IMG/VR virus record: IMGVR_UViG_3300035703_000261
Location: 1-34,772 of that record
Source: a virus
Strand: one strand, 5' to 3'
DNA length: 34,772 bases
Part shown: positions 27,101 through 34,772 of the stretch, one piece after another
How the letters are laid out: the number at the start of each line of letters is the position of its first letter
Position numbering within the stretch: position 1 is the first letter of the stretch
Program-made: the position numbers and the translations under genes
The notes under the pieces: generated by a model
Told to the model about the DNA's origin: nothing
What the model saw: the letters and a program-made list of their open reading frames with translations, nothing else
Database searches by the model: none

Positions 27101-29991
27101 ACCGCAGTGCCCTTGGCCCTCGGCAGGCGCCCGAGTTCGATCGCACCAAACGTAGCCGCGTGCAGCAGTTCGTGCAGCAGAACTTCCGGGTTGACCCCGG
27201 ACTGGTCGCCGTTGGACGGGTGGTTTAGCCGAACCGTGACGGTGCTTGGTGCTCCGGCGTTACGCTTGTACTCCGCATGCCCAAGGGCGCCACTGGCTAG
27301 TCTGTAACCGGCTTGCGTAACCTCAATGGGGCGCAAGTCCACGCCCATTTTCGCCAGTCGTTGCAGCATTACCACCACACGCTGCGCGATTACGCGTTGG
27401 TCTGCGTCGGGTAAGTTCTTTGCCGCCCATTGCGCAGCCTCGATCATGGGCTTGCCGTCGATCGCACGGAGGGCTACCGTTTCTGTAACTGACTCAGGCC
27501 CACCTGGGGACACGGATTCACTTCGAACCACCTCCGTATCGAACCCCAGTTCCATCTGCTTACCGTCGGGTGTGGTGGCACGGGGCGCCTCGGCCTCCAC
27601 GGCTTGGCGTTCGCGCACATCAGCGGCTTCGGCCCGCTTGCGGGCTTCTGGCTTAGTCGTGGGGAACAACTCGGCCTGTGGTCCACGGCGAATCTCGACT
27701 TCACCTTCCTCCATCCCGAACGTGGAGGTGCCCACCGGTTCGTACATGGACTCCGGAATGGGAGGAGCAGGCTTGGTCGGTGCGGATGCAGGAGGCGGTG
27801 CGGGGACTGCACGCTGCGGAGTCGCAGTTTTTTTCTGCTGATCCGCCAAACGCCGCTTCATGTCCTCGGCGTCCTTCTGCCGTTCTGCTTCGGACTTGCG
27901 GTCGTAGATGGGTATAAGCGCCTGAACTTGAGTTTCCAACTCGTCGTATGCCACACGTGCCTTGGACTTAGGCATGGGGGGCTTGCCGCTTGGCAGCAAC
28001 AACCCGCGCTGTCGATTGCGCAGGGAGTCGATTTCGGTCTGTACCTGTGCTGCCGTGCGCGTATCGGCTACGGGCTCCGACGGAGCAGGAGTAGCAGGCT
28101 CACTAGGCGGCTCGGGCGTCAGTGCACTGGGCCGCTCGCCTTGTCCTCCATCTCCTGTTGCAACAGGTGCCACAGGTTGTTCCACGCTAGAGGGGGCAGG
28201 TTCTTGAGGACCGGCGACAGCAGGCGCACCGGCTTGGGGTTGTCCGTCCGCAGGTGCGTTAGGTACTCCCACGCCTGCTCCACTTCCTGCCACGTCAGTT
28301 GGTAGTTGCTCGTTTGGCTTTGCTTGAGGGGCACGTTGGGGCTCCTTGAATGCGGGCACGCTCGGCCCCAGTACTTCCCGCAGGATACGCGCTCGCGCTC
28401 CGCGCCCCTGCACCAGTGCAGGATCTTTCTGGACGAGTTCCGCTACCTCTTCTTTGGTGCGGTTCACTACGTTCTTCTCGAACCAAGTGCGCGCCGTCTT
28501 GAACGGCACCCCTACGGCTTCGAGATCCGGCATGTAGATGCGCGGCGCCGGAGGCGGCGTAGTGGAAGTAGGTTCGCCTTCCCCAGTGTAGCGAAACGGT
28601 AAGCTCGTCTGGCCCTGCTCCCGCAACTCACGTCGCCCTTGCAGGTACTCTTTCTGGCGCTGCCGTAGCGTAGGTTCGGATACAGGCGCAGGCTCCGCCG
28701 CTTCCGCAGCAGGAGGAGCCATGAATTCGCGCATCTCCACCTGCTGATCGGGCTGAGAAAACGCACTCTGCGCTGCCTTCTCTTCGTCCGCACGCTGCTG
28801 CGCCTGACGTGCCCGAAGATCCTCGATCTCCTTGGCTTCCACCTGCCGTATCTGCTGCGTCAACTGCGCGATCGCCGCCTTTGTCTGCGGGGTCTGCGGT
28901 TGAGCCTGCAAGGCCGCACGCTGTTGATACAGCGCCACGGGTGTGGCCGCAGGGGCAGGGGGAGTAGGAGCCGGAGCCGGAGTCGGAGCCGGAGCCGGAG
29001 CAGGGGCTGCTGTAGGCGGAGCCGGTGGTGCAGGGGGAGGTTGAATCTCAGGTCCGCGTACGGCGGCTACCGCGCCGCCACCCAGAGCGCCCGTGAGTGC
29101 TTCGGTGGTTGCTTGCCCCGCCACACCCTGGAAAGTCGGTACGTCATAACCTTCTCGCTGCAACGCAAGGTTAGCCGCCAATCGTTCCTGACCGCCTTGG
29201 GCACCTTCGGGCAGGGCTTCGCCTATAGCTGCCGTGCCCGCACGCCGTGTCAGCCCAGGTGCTGCACCTTGCGCCCCGGACTTGGTCAGCAGGTTCTCCG
29301 CGCCGATCCGACCGGCTAACGCGCCAAGCCCCGCCCCCAATGCCATCTGGTCGAGGTTCTTGCCTGTGTAGGCTTGCGCGGCGGAAGCCTGTTGCTCTGC
29401 AAGTTCGGGCGCCATACCCTGCTCAAGCAGCTTCTCTTTCACCGAGTCGTAGATGGAGCCCTTGACCGCGCCCACACCCTGCGCCGCACCTACTACGGTG
29501 TTGATGGCCTTTAGCGTAGCCGGTAGAAGTTTGGCGGCAGCACCAACCACGCTCGTAGCCACGAAAGGCAGAAACGAACCGACTGCCTGGGCCGTGCTCT
29601 GCAAGGGGGCTTCTTTGATGCTTTGCAGCGCGGCGCTGATCTCTGCCCCGGTGCCTTGCCGCTCTGCGTCCTTGGCGCGCTGTGCTTGCCTTGCCAACTC
29701 TGCCCTGCGCTCAGGCGTCATCGCAGCACCGAGCGACTTGGACCCAGACTCCAGAGCCTCAGAGACTACGTTGCCCGCTCCGAATACATCCGTCAGCGCT
29801 TGAATACCGCCAAGGGCGCCTTGCCCCACCGACAAAGCCGTATCCTTAACGGAAAACGGTGCCGCCTTGGGGGCAGCGAGGCCGGGTAGTTCCGCCTGTA
29901 TCAACTGCTCCGCTTGTTCGGGCGTTAGCCCTGCGGGGATTTCGAACCGGGCGATACGCCCGTCAGGCATTTGGAAGCGGGCGATAGGCAT
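24097..29991 (-). CDS. Giant polyvalent virion/ejection protein with metallopeptidase motif
   Basis: A 1964-residue protein. The N-terminus MPIARFQMPDGRIARFEIP and the following Gly/Ala-rich helices (about 50-300) look membrane-active. A Pro/Ala linker lies near 320-355 and long charged helices follow to about 850. HELLH (H940-H944) with E1014 (NPHEVLAWGLTN) forms a zinc metallopeptidase site like that of polyvalent phage proteins. Near residues 1580-1760, FFNAYAQGMDVVYRA and VPIPQAAKPLLEAWTNY resemble LPD38. Such proteins are packaged in the capsid and ejected with the DNA to cross the envelope or attack host targets. It is the last gene of the leftward operon. Confidence 0.8.
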   Translation of the reverse strand: MPIARFQMPDGRIARFEIPAGLTPEQAEQLIQAELPGLAAPKAAPFSVKDTALSVGQGALGGIQALTDVFGAGNVVSEALESGSKSLGAAMTPERRAELARQAQRAKDAERQGTGAEISAALQSIKEAPLQSTAQAVGSFLPFVATSVVGAAAKLLPATLKAINTVVGAAQGVGAVKGSIYDSVKEKLLEQGMAPELAEQQASAAQAYTGKNLDQMALGAGLGALAGRIGAENLLTKSGAQGAAPGLTRRAGTAAIGEALPEGAQGGQERLAANLALQREGYDVPTFQGVAGQATTEALTGALGGGAVAAVRGPEIQPPPAPPAPPTAAPAPAPAPTPAPAPTPPAPAATPVALYQQRAALQAQPQTPQTKAAIAQLTQQIRQVEAKEIEDLRARQAQQRADEEKAAQSAFSQPDQQVEMREFMAPPAAEAAEPAPVSEPTLRQRQKEYLQGRRELREQGQTSLPFRYTGEGEPTSTTPPPAPRIYMPDLEAVGVPFKTARTWFEKNVVNRTKEEVAELVQKDPALVQGRGARARILREVLGPSVPAFKEPQRAPQAKPNEQLPTDVAGSGAGVGVPNAPADGQPQAGAPAVAGPQEPAPSSVEQPVAPVATGDGGQGERPSALTPEPPSEPATPAPSEPVADTRTAAQVQTEIDSLRNRQRGLLLPSGKPPMPKSKARVAYDELETQVQALIPIYDRKSEAERQKDAEDMKRRLADQQKKTATPQRAVPAPPPASAPTKPAPPIPESMYEPVGTSTFGMEEGEVEIRRGPQAELFPTTKPEARKRAEAADVRERQAVEAEAPRATTPDGKQMELGFDTEVVRSESVSPGGPESVTETVALRAIDGKPMIEAAQWAAKNLPDADQRVIAQRVVVMLQRLAKMGVDLRPIEVTQAGYRLASGALGHAEYKRNAGAPSTVTVRLNHPSNGDQSGVNPEVLLHELLHAATFGAIELGRLPRAKGTAVETATDDLYNLANAVVEHFNARVKTLGPENLTEFEKQAYNRQNNALRNPHEVLAWGLTNRSMQAYMESIPYKGSNAWNKFTTFIRDLLGIPAKADTALSELLRVADTLLDLTETEIKGAETATGKQFAVAKSVEQIVDSMGPLSAPQKGILSQLLSAFNTTDGVDAVTKFRTQAVDSAAAVEKRLSEKFNGAVRDSLGNLNPMGLYRQAQDYAKMLLEFYQTGTLVKDTNTGLWRADSTKAVAPPTKVYDLLQKWSDKNGYDFERGKQIASRVLEGNRLYEMRESNRTQGTAFLLHLGDPEIDSLRAAYDADPDLKAMSAAMDESRVALVNHMESVGRLSAEQATAWRDVAGYVPFDRLDDFSERFAKIKKVSGKGLAQVGKLPELIGSEKRPVGDVFENYLNTLGWMVGQVIKTDATVTTLRSLQRMQKASAPKRTPGNKSNSVGAYVDGEMLYWELPSRYDVLAFKDLNPPKAGWLKALSSFSNLLRTTVTALPPFALKQVTDDVQRAILTSGVQNVSGLVYSTLTNFPKLAIAELRGIQHPMVREFGALGLTGEYDFQQGKPAESLLKDLGLKKRGRFEKIMHKLDGITRASDLAVRKAIYDHTVRETNDALLAQTRAREFINFRRRGANDFVGVMVSTIPFFNAYAQGMDVVYRAATGKNAGSSMERAQALKMFWSRAAMLTALSTLYALGKAEDEDYENMDLRTRDGNWILPGGYKLPVPGEFAAVFKVIPERVVEYYRRQGTPEEQEAWEATRTALTYMAEQYVGRMVPIPQAAKPLLEAWTNYSFLTGRPLEGIYQKQMEASRRRAADTSELAIAIADFSRDMVGVEVSPVLIDSTLRGYLGSTAAMVTMVTDGMLNPDRVDRPLHKWALLSNYLYDPVGTRRVTEFYEMREKVGQVKQTLSELAATDTVAAEAYAEKNGDLLSLAQTVNSTLNELERTRAYRKFLNSAEGAKDMDVEGRTQMLEEIRRYEVELMQWVREAKVEINREAGRMRI

Positions 29992-30000
29992 GACGGATTA

Positions 30001-31593
30001 TTATTCGTAACCGACGAACTTGGCACGGGGTTGCCCCCCTGCGGCGGGGGCAGTAGTAGCCCCAACGGAGGGCAGTCCGGCCAAAGCCTCTACGCCTCCG
30101 ATCTCTGCCAATTCTCGGCGCACGTCAGCCAACTGACGACGCAGATCCGCCGCCGTGGCTTTGTCCTTTGTCATCAGGCTTCCGGCGACTTTGTTGAGTT
30201 CCCCACCGAGCGAAGTCGCCAAGTTTCGCAGTGCCGTGATGCGGTCCTTACCTGCCACATTCGCACGACCTTCTCGCGCAGCCTGCAACTGTCCGGCAAC
30301 CTGCATGCGAACCTTGTCGATCTCAGTTTGCTGCTCGCCTTGCTTAATATCAACGCCCGCCTGAAGTTTCAGTTTCTCGTTCGCAGCCTTCTGGGCAGTC
30401 TCCAAGGCTTTCTGGGCTTCCGTGAATCGACCCATCGCCTCCAACTTACGAGCATCGTCCAAAGCGCGACGTTTGGTGATCTCCAACTCGTTGATCTTCA
30501 AGAGTTGATCGTCGTAAGAGTCAAGGCGACCTTGCATACCTGACAGCCGCTGCCCCAGTGCTGCATCCGAGCGGACAAGCCCGCCGCCAATGCCTTCACC
30601 GCGCATCTGACTGAACCCGCGCATGGCTTCGCCTACGCGCCCGAGGAAGGTGTCCTGTCCCTTCTCGCGCTCGATACGCTTGTTGACCAAATCGCGCTGT
30701 TGCTGCATCAACGCCTTGTCTTCGTCGTAGCGTTTCTGGAGCATGTCGGGGTCAACACCCATCTTGACCAGATACGCTCGCTCGGCCTCGGTCAACTTCT
30801 GCGCGTATTCCCCGGCCTTATTGGGGTCAACCGGGCCTTCGGACATCTGATTGAACTTCGCCCGCGCTGCATCAAACATGCCCGCACTGGGCAAGCCGCC
30901 AATCCCCGGTTGTGGTTGTGCCGGGGGACGGGGAGTAGCCGCAGGTGCCGACGGCGCCGCGTTCGGGAAACGCTCCATAGCCGCAAGAGGTTTGGGATAG
31001 TTGCGACCTTCGTTGCTGTAGGAGGCTTGCGGGACGGGAGGTTTGCCGATGTTTGCCGCGAGGCTCTGCACATCTTCGGCTTGCCCGGGGATAGCCGCTG
31101 ACCCCATGCTCTTTTGGAACTCCTCCATCTTCTGCACGCGCTCGATCTTCTCGGCGCGCACTTCAGGAGAATCGTATGGGCTAAGGTCGATGCCCAACGC
31201 ACGGGCTTTCTGATACAGCGGTGCAAACCCAGTGGTGAGCCCACCTTCGTTGTACCCCACGATCCCCCCATCAGCGTAGCCCTGCGCCATATCGGCACCG
31301 GGTGCTGCGGTCACACCCTGCCGCATATCCGCACCGGGCATCTGATTGGGCTGAGAGGCTTGCTGCGCCATCTCGCGCACCTTCTCCATCGCCTTTTGCT
31401 GTTGAAGCGCCATGATCCCTGCGCCGATACCGCCCTGCTGTGTAGCCTGCCCCATGCTCGGCACGGGCTGCGGCATCATTTGCCCTAACGCTTGCGCGGC
31501 GATAGTGGGGGCGCCATCGGCGTTCTTCTCGCGCATCCCGCTCATCAGCGCCATCAGCGCGGCGGTCGGTGCAGGGACTTGTTGATCCATCAT
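30001..31593 (-). CDS. Putative internal virion protein, 530 aa
   Basis: Starts at ATG 31593 (or 31590), three bases after its neighbour's stop. Met/Gln/Ala-rich N-terminus, a glycine motif GYADGGIVGYNEGG (about 105-118) often seen in phage virion-associated proteins, a Pro/Ala-rich part (about 190-240), then a long coiled coil (about 260-460; DARKLEAMGRFTEAQKALE). No enzyme motif. Its place between the 295-aa protein and the giant polyvalent protein suggests a co-ejected or scaffolding partner (inference). Confidence 0.65.
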   Translation of the reverse strand: MMDQQVPAPTAALMALMSGMREKNADGAPTIAAQALGQMMPQPVPSMGQATQQGGIGAGIMALQQQKAMEKVREMAQQASQPNQMPGADMRQGVTAAPGADMAQGYADGGIVGYNEGGLTTGFAPLYQKARALGIDLSPYDSPEVRAEKIERVQKMEEFQKSMGSAAIPGQAEDVQSLAANIGKPPVPQASYSNEGRNYPKPLAAMERFPNAAPSAPAATPRPPAQPQPGIGGLPSAGMFDAARAKFNQMSEGPVDPNKAGEYAQKLTEAERAYLVKMGVDPDMLQKRYDEDKALMQQQRDLVNKRIEREKGQDTFLGRVGEAMRGFSQMRGEGIGGGLVRSDAALGQRLSGMQGRLDSYDDQLLKINELEITKRRALDDARKLEAMGRFTEAQKALETAQKAANEKLKLQAGVDIKQGEQQTEIDKVRMQVAGQLQAAREGRANVAGKDRITALRNLATSLGGELNKVAGSLMTKDKATAADLRRQLADVRRELAEIGGVEALAGLPSVGATTAPAAGGQPRAKFVGYE

Positions 31594-31596
31594 GGC

Positions 31597-32484
31597 TTAC
31601 TTACCCCCGAACAGTTTTTCGTACAGGCCGATCAGTCCGCCCGTGGTGTTCACAAAGTTGCTCAGGCCCGAAGGCTGTTGATATGAAGCGGCAACCGACT
31701 GGATCGGCAGACCCTGAAGCATCGACTGCTCAAACTGCAACATCTTGTAGGGGTAGTCGCGCTGTGCTTCGAACTCAGCCTTGTCCGCCGCGATACCCTG
31801 CGCCTCGATGTCGCGCTGCAAGCCGCCTGCGGTTCCGAGAAGGTTGGCGATGCCTCTGCCCTGCTCTTGCTCAGTGTTGAACTGATTGCGCCCTGCATCG
31901 TATGCAGAAGAATACCCTGCGGCGATGGCCCGATTGCTTTGGTCGAGCAGGTTGCGCTGCAACTCTGCATCCATGATGGCTTGGCGTGAGCCGCCATACG
32001 CACCGGCCTGAGACAGTTTGGACGCATTGCCCACCTGAGCAATCTGCGCCTGACGCTGCAAGTCCGAGAGTTGCGGAGCCAGTACCGCACTCAAGTACGG
32101 GTTCATGTAGTTGGCCGCGATGCCAGTGCTCTGCGCCGGAGTTGTCGGGCCGGTCAGTGATGCAGATGGCAGCGTGGGAGCGTTCGTGTTGGTAAACGAC
32201 CCGCCGAAGTTGCCCGGGAATCCGATGTTTCCCAAACCTTGGAAGTATTGCTGTTGCAGGGAAGATGCCCCGGCAGTCAGCGGCCCGCCGTAGACCTGAT
32301 ACGGAGAGTCCGACAGCGCCTTCGTCTTGCCGAGCATGTCGGTGACATACGGGCCTGCCCACTCAGACAGGGTGGACTGACTGCCAAGCAGCTTGCCCGC
32401 ATTGGGGCTCAGTGTGTTGCTTACTGACTTAAACGGATCGGTGGGGGTAGGCGAAGTGCCCGGATTGGTTGGCAGCAAAGACAT
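31597..32484 (-). CDS. Conserved phage virion-associated protein, 295 aa
   Basis: The Gly/Ser/Thr/Pro-rich N-terminal half includes VYGGPLTAGAS. The core MNPYLSAVLAPQLSDLQRQA, then SKLSQAGAYGGSRQAIMDAELQRNL and YSSAYDAGRNQFN, matches a family widespread in phages with ejection-type operons. The C-terminus is helical and ends GLIGLYEKLFGGK. Function unknown but the family is consistently linked to virion genes. Eight bases separate it from the upstream gene. Confidence 0.7.
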   Translation of the reverse strand: MSLLPTNPGTSPTPTDPFKSVSNTLSPNAGKLLGSQSTLSEWAGPYVTDMLGKTKALSDSPYQVYGGPLTAGASSLQQQYFQGLGNIGFPGNFGGSFTNTNAPTLPSASLTGPTTPAQSTGIAANYMNPYLSAVLAPQLSDLQRQAQIAQVGNASKLSQAGAYGGSRQAIMDAELQRNLLDQSNRAIAAGYSSAYDAGRNQFNTEQEQGRGIANLLGTAGGLQRDIEAQGIAADKAEFEAQRDYPYKMLQFEQSMLQGLPIQSVAASYQQPSGLSNFVNTTGGLIGLYEKLFGGK

Positions 32485-32492
32485 GGTGAACC

Positions 32493-33326
32493 TTATGCGA
32501 GTTTCTTGAGTTCACGGTCAGCACCAGAGGGCTTGCCGCGCTTGGATTTACGCGCCATTGCTTCTACACGATCAAGCATGGCGTAGAGTTTACGCGCTCC
32601 TGCATCCGAGGAGCCGTTACCAATTTCAGATACGACGCGAGCGGGAATCACGAATTCACCGTCCGCGAGTTTTGCGGGCTGACCCGACTCCAGTTGCGCC
32701 GGGATATGGTCACTCACACCATCACCCGGGCCGCGCAGATAACGGCCCGAGGAGCCGCCCTTTGCAAATCGTTCAAGTCCTGCAATACCTACATTGCCGC
32801 CCATCGCAAAGGTTTCGGTATCCGTTGCCGGAGGATTGTTCGGGACTTGCACGTTCGGGGCTGTGGGCACGGCAGGCGGGGCCATCGGAGCCGAGAGGTT
32901 TTTGCGTCCTTGATATTGGATCGGGTTGAAGTAAGTAATCCCGCCCTGACCCGGGCGGTAGCCTTCCGGCCTTTGCTGTGCTGCCGGGGTCTGACTGCGC
33001 TGTGCGATGTAGGTGGGCACACCGCCCTGATACCCGACCGGCGCTTGGCCGGAATCCCCCATGCGGCTCAGGATTGCACCGAGACCCCCCATGCCGAGCA
33101 ACTGTCCGATTTTTCCGTGCTCCGAAGTGCCGGTAAACAGAGAGCCCAGGGACTTCAGAACACTGCCACTGCTTGTATCAAGTCCGAGCCCCTTGAGGAG
33201 TTGACCGATGCCGCTGAATTGGAAATCCCAAGACGGTGTTCCGGTGGGGTCTAGGGCCGGGGGAAGGTCGTATTCCTGATCTACGAACTGGCCGTCGTAT
33301 GTATACGGGGTTGTATCGTCAAACAT
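32493..33326 (-). CDS. Conserved phage virion-associated protein, 277 aa
   Basis: The N-terminal half is Gly/Pro-rich with YFNPIQYQGRKNL. The C-terminal segment RYLRGPGDGVSDHIPAQLES, then AKLADGEFVIPARVVSEIGN and GARKLYAMLDRV (about 190-262), is a block found in many phage virion operons. FAMGGNV and FAKGG recall the glycine motif of the 530-aa protein. Basic C-terminus. Likely an internal or neck-associated protein; exact role unknown. One base separates it from the upstream gene. Confidence 0.7.
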   Translation of the reverse strand: MFDDTTPYTYDGQFVDQEYDLPPALDPTGTPSWDFQFSGIGQLLKGLGLDTSSGSVLKSLGSLFTGTSEHGKIGQLLGMGGLGAILSRMGDSGQAPVGYQGGVPTYIAQRSQTPAAQQRPEGYRPGQGGITYFNPIQYQGRKNLSAPMAPPAVPTAPNVQVPNNPPATDTETFAMGGNVGIAGLERFAKGGSSGRYLRGPGDGVSDHIPAQLESGQPAKLADGEFVIPARVVSEIGNGSSDAGARKLYAMLDRVEAMARKSKRGKPSGADRELKKLA

Positions 33327-33327
33327 A

Positions 33328-34772
33328 TCAGCCTCGTCCGTTAATGATGTTCATGAGGTAATCGACCGAAGATTCAGGATCGCGCTCTGCCATTGCCAGT
33401 AACCGCTCTACAGGCGACATATCCTCATTTTCCTCTTCTTGACCCTCTCCGGCAAGGCGCTCCAGTGCGGCACGCTGCCCTTGGAAGTCCGTCACATCTG
33501 ACATTGAGGTGCGGCCCGCATCCTTGCCGAACTTAACTGCATTGGCGTAGAACACGTTTGCCACACCCGGGCGGAACGGCTGACCGGGCGAAGGCGCAGC
33601 CGTCTGGGGCATCTGCACAGATGGGCGCGGGGCAGTGGTGGGTGTCTTTGCGGTTGTGCCGCCCCCGGTGGTCGTTGTCGTGCCGCCACCCGTACCCCCG
33701 CCAGTCGTGCCGCCTCCGGTGGTATCTCCCCCCGAAGTGCCGCCTCCGGTAGTCGTGCTCGTTGTCGAGCCCCCGTCAGTTGGCTTGCCGCCTCCGGTGG
33801 TTGTTGTAGTTGTTGTGGTAGCCGGAGCAGGTGCAGGTGCAGGTGCAGGTGCGGGTGCAGTAGATGGCGCAGGCGCAGGACTGGGTGCTTTTACCGTCGC
33901 CGGAGCGGGGGCAGGAGCCGTTGCGGGGGCAGGTGCGGGTGCGGGTGCAGTGCTAGGTGCCGGGGAGGGCGCAGTTGAGGGGGCGGGGGCTGTACTGGGT
34001 GCCGGAGCGGTGCTCGGAGCAGGGGCAGTAGCCGGAGCAGGAGAAGGCGCAGTTGAAGGTGCGGGAGCAGTGGTAGTCGCCGGAGCCGGAGCGTTGCTAG
34101 GTGCAGGCGCAGTCGAAGGCGCGGGAGCCGCACTCGGAGCGGGCGCAGTGCTCGGAGCAGGGGCTGTAGATGGCGCAGGAGTTGTCGCCGGGGCAGGGGC
34201 CGCGCTTGGAGCCGGTGCCGTGGTGGTGGCAGGAGCGGGCGCAGTTGAAGGTGCGGGGGCCGGAGCCGTGCTTGGTGCAGGTGCCGTTGTTGTGGCCGGG
34301 GCGGGCGCAGTTGAAGGTGCAGTCGAAGGTGCAGGAGCAGTCGAAGGTGCAGGAGCAGTCGAAGGTGCAGGAGCAGTCGAGGGAGCGGCAGAGGGTGCCG
34401 TTGTCTCGCTCGGCGCAGGTGCGGTTGTGGGCTTCGGCGCAGGTGCGGGGGCTGTAGTCGTGGAGGTTGTGGAGGTTGTGGACGGTGTAGAGGTAGCGGG
34501 GGCTGTTGCCGGAGCAGTAGTCGTGGAGCCCCCAGACACAATGCTCTCAATCTCGCTCTGCGTTACCGCGTTGCCGTCTTGATCGACTGCAATGACGGCA
34601 TCGGTCTTGTTCTCTGCCGTGTCTTTCTTCTGGTCTGGGGTGACTTCTTGTTTAACCTCAGGCTCGTTCGCGGCTTCTTGCTCTGCCTTGGCAACCGGCG
34701 CTGTACCCGGCATCGGGGTCAGTTGCAAATTCAGACTGGGCGTTACCTGCGGGGCCAGTGCCGTCGCTCCTG
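33328..34772 (-). CDS. Virion operon protein with long Pro-Ala-Ser/Thr repeat tract (5' truncated)
   Basis: The frame is open to the right edge, so the N-terminus lies outside the window. A TTG at 34728 is an internal candidate only, and the visible frame continues upstream of it (PQVTPSLNLQL). After an acidic N-terminal part comes a tract of about 230 residues built of PAPST/APAPATTT-type units (roughly 33820-34540), then Gly/Thr-rich repeats (TTGGGT), and a folded-looking C-terminus with FRPGVANVFYANAVKFGKDA and EDMSPVERLLAMAERDPESS. The repeats should be fully disordered, acting as a spacer or entropic brush. Function unknown. Confidence 0.75.
   Translation of the reverse strand, partial: GATALAPQVTPSLNLQLTPMPGTAPVAKAEQEAANEPEVKQEVTPDQKKDTAENKTDAVIAVDQDGNAVTQSEIESIVSGGSTTTAPATAPATSTPSTTSTTSTTTAPAPAPKPTTAPAPSETTAPSAAPSTAPAPSTAPAPSTAPAPSTAPSTAPAPATTTAPAPSTAPAPAPSTAPAPATTTAPAPSAAPAPATTPAPSTAPAPSTAPAPSAAPAPSTAPAPSNAPAPATTTAPAPSTAPSPAPATAPAPSTAPAPSTAPAPSTAPSPAPSTAPAPAPAPATAPAPAPATVKAPSPAPAPSTAPAPAPAPAPAPATTTTTTTTGGGKPTDGGSTTSTTTGGGTSGGDTTGGGTTGGGTGGGTTTTTGGGTTAKTPTTAPRPSVQMPQTAAPSPGQPFRPGVANVFYANAVKFGKDAGRTSMSDVTDFQGQRAALERLAGEGQEEENEDMSPVERLLAMAERDPESSVDYLMNIINGRG
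33820..34540 (-). repeat. Low-complexity Ala-Pro-Ser/Thr coding repeats
   Basis: A GC-rich tract of degenerate hexacodon units. The most regular part, about 34314-34380, is an 18-bp tandem repeat (GGAGCAGTCGAAGGTGCA as read on the plus strand), encoding APAPST. Such repeats expand and contract readily. On the plus strand they leave a spurious open frame of Gly/Ala/Val. Confidence 0.85.

Noticed and set aside
33635-34582. A 315-codon open frame on the plus strand made of Gly/Ala/Val
   Set aside because: It is the exact complement of the PAPST repeats; the composition is imposed by the opposite strand, and there is no ribosome site.

Overview
The window is a 34.8-kb piece of a tailed bacteriophage (Caudoviricetes-type) genome. 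Phage-type replication genes (family A DNA polymerase without a 5'-exonuclease, primase-helicase, SNF2-type helicase, Cas4/RecB-like nuclease, VRR-NUC nuclease, DUF3310 protein) face a block of virion proteins on the other strand. The DNA looks GC-rich, ribosome sites are AAGGAG-like, and the best promoter (19061-19088) is ordinary sigma70, so a Gram-negative, probably proteobacterial host is likely. No integrase, tRNA, rRNA, CRISPR array or insertion sequence was seen. A large polyvalent ejection-type protein suggests, but does not prove, a podovirus-like particle.

Layout. (1) 1-463: the tail of one gene and a small gene ending at a 22-bp palindromic terminator. (2) 464-1495: a gene-free repeat region with seven TGTAACG/CGTTACA heptamers, an AT-rich tract, a duplicated dyad and four 16-bp CTTGACATTTGTCAAG-type palindromes; it looks like an origin and/or control region. 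(3) 1496-1750: a small sigma-region-4-like helix-turn-helix protein flanked by those palindromes, the fifth of which lies on a consensus promoter. (4) 1776-2584: about 800 bases with many dyads and no convincing gene. (5) 2585-10604: accessory genes including a CobS/MoxR-like AAA+ ATPase, a metallopeptidase-VWA protein and a DUF3150-like protein, cut into cassettes by a second 16-bp palindrome, CATCTAATCTTAGATG. (6) 10601-13525: densely packed small genes (membrane, secreted, zinc-ribbon, HTH, DUF3310). (7) 13557-24100: HNH endonuclease, VRR-NUC, DNA polymerase, Cas4-like nuclease, HNH-like protein, two terminators, helicase, a promoter, then the SSB-like, HTH and primase-helicase operon. (8) 24097-34772, minus strand: five virion proteins read leftward from beyond the right edge, ending stop-codon to stop-codon against the replication operon.

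How it fits together. The plus-strand genes provide takeover and replication functions; the minus-strand genes are probably late. The most unusual feature is the pair of unrelated palindromes with the same architecture (7-bp arms, 2-bp centre). One surrounds the HTH gene. The other occupies every intercistronic gap of at least 18 nt from 3007 to 10005 and no smaller gap or overlap. The two abut at 1376-1424, which suggests a linked regulatory or RNA-processing circuit over the AAA+/VWA/DUF3150-like module.
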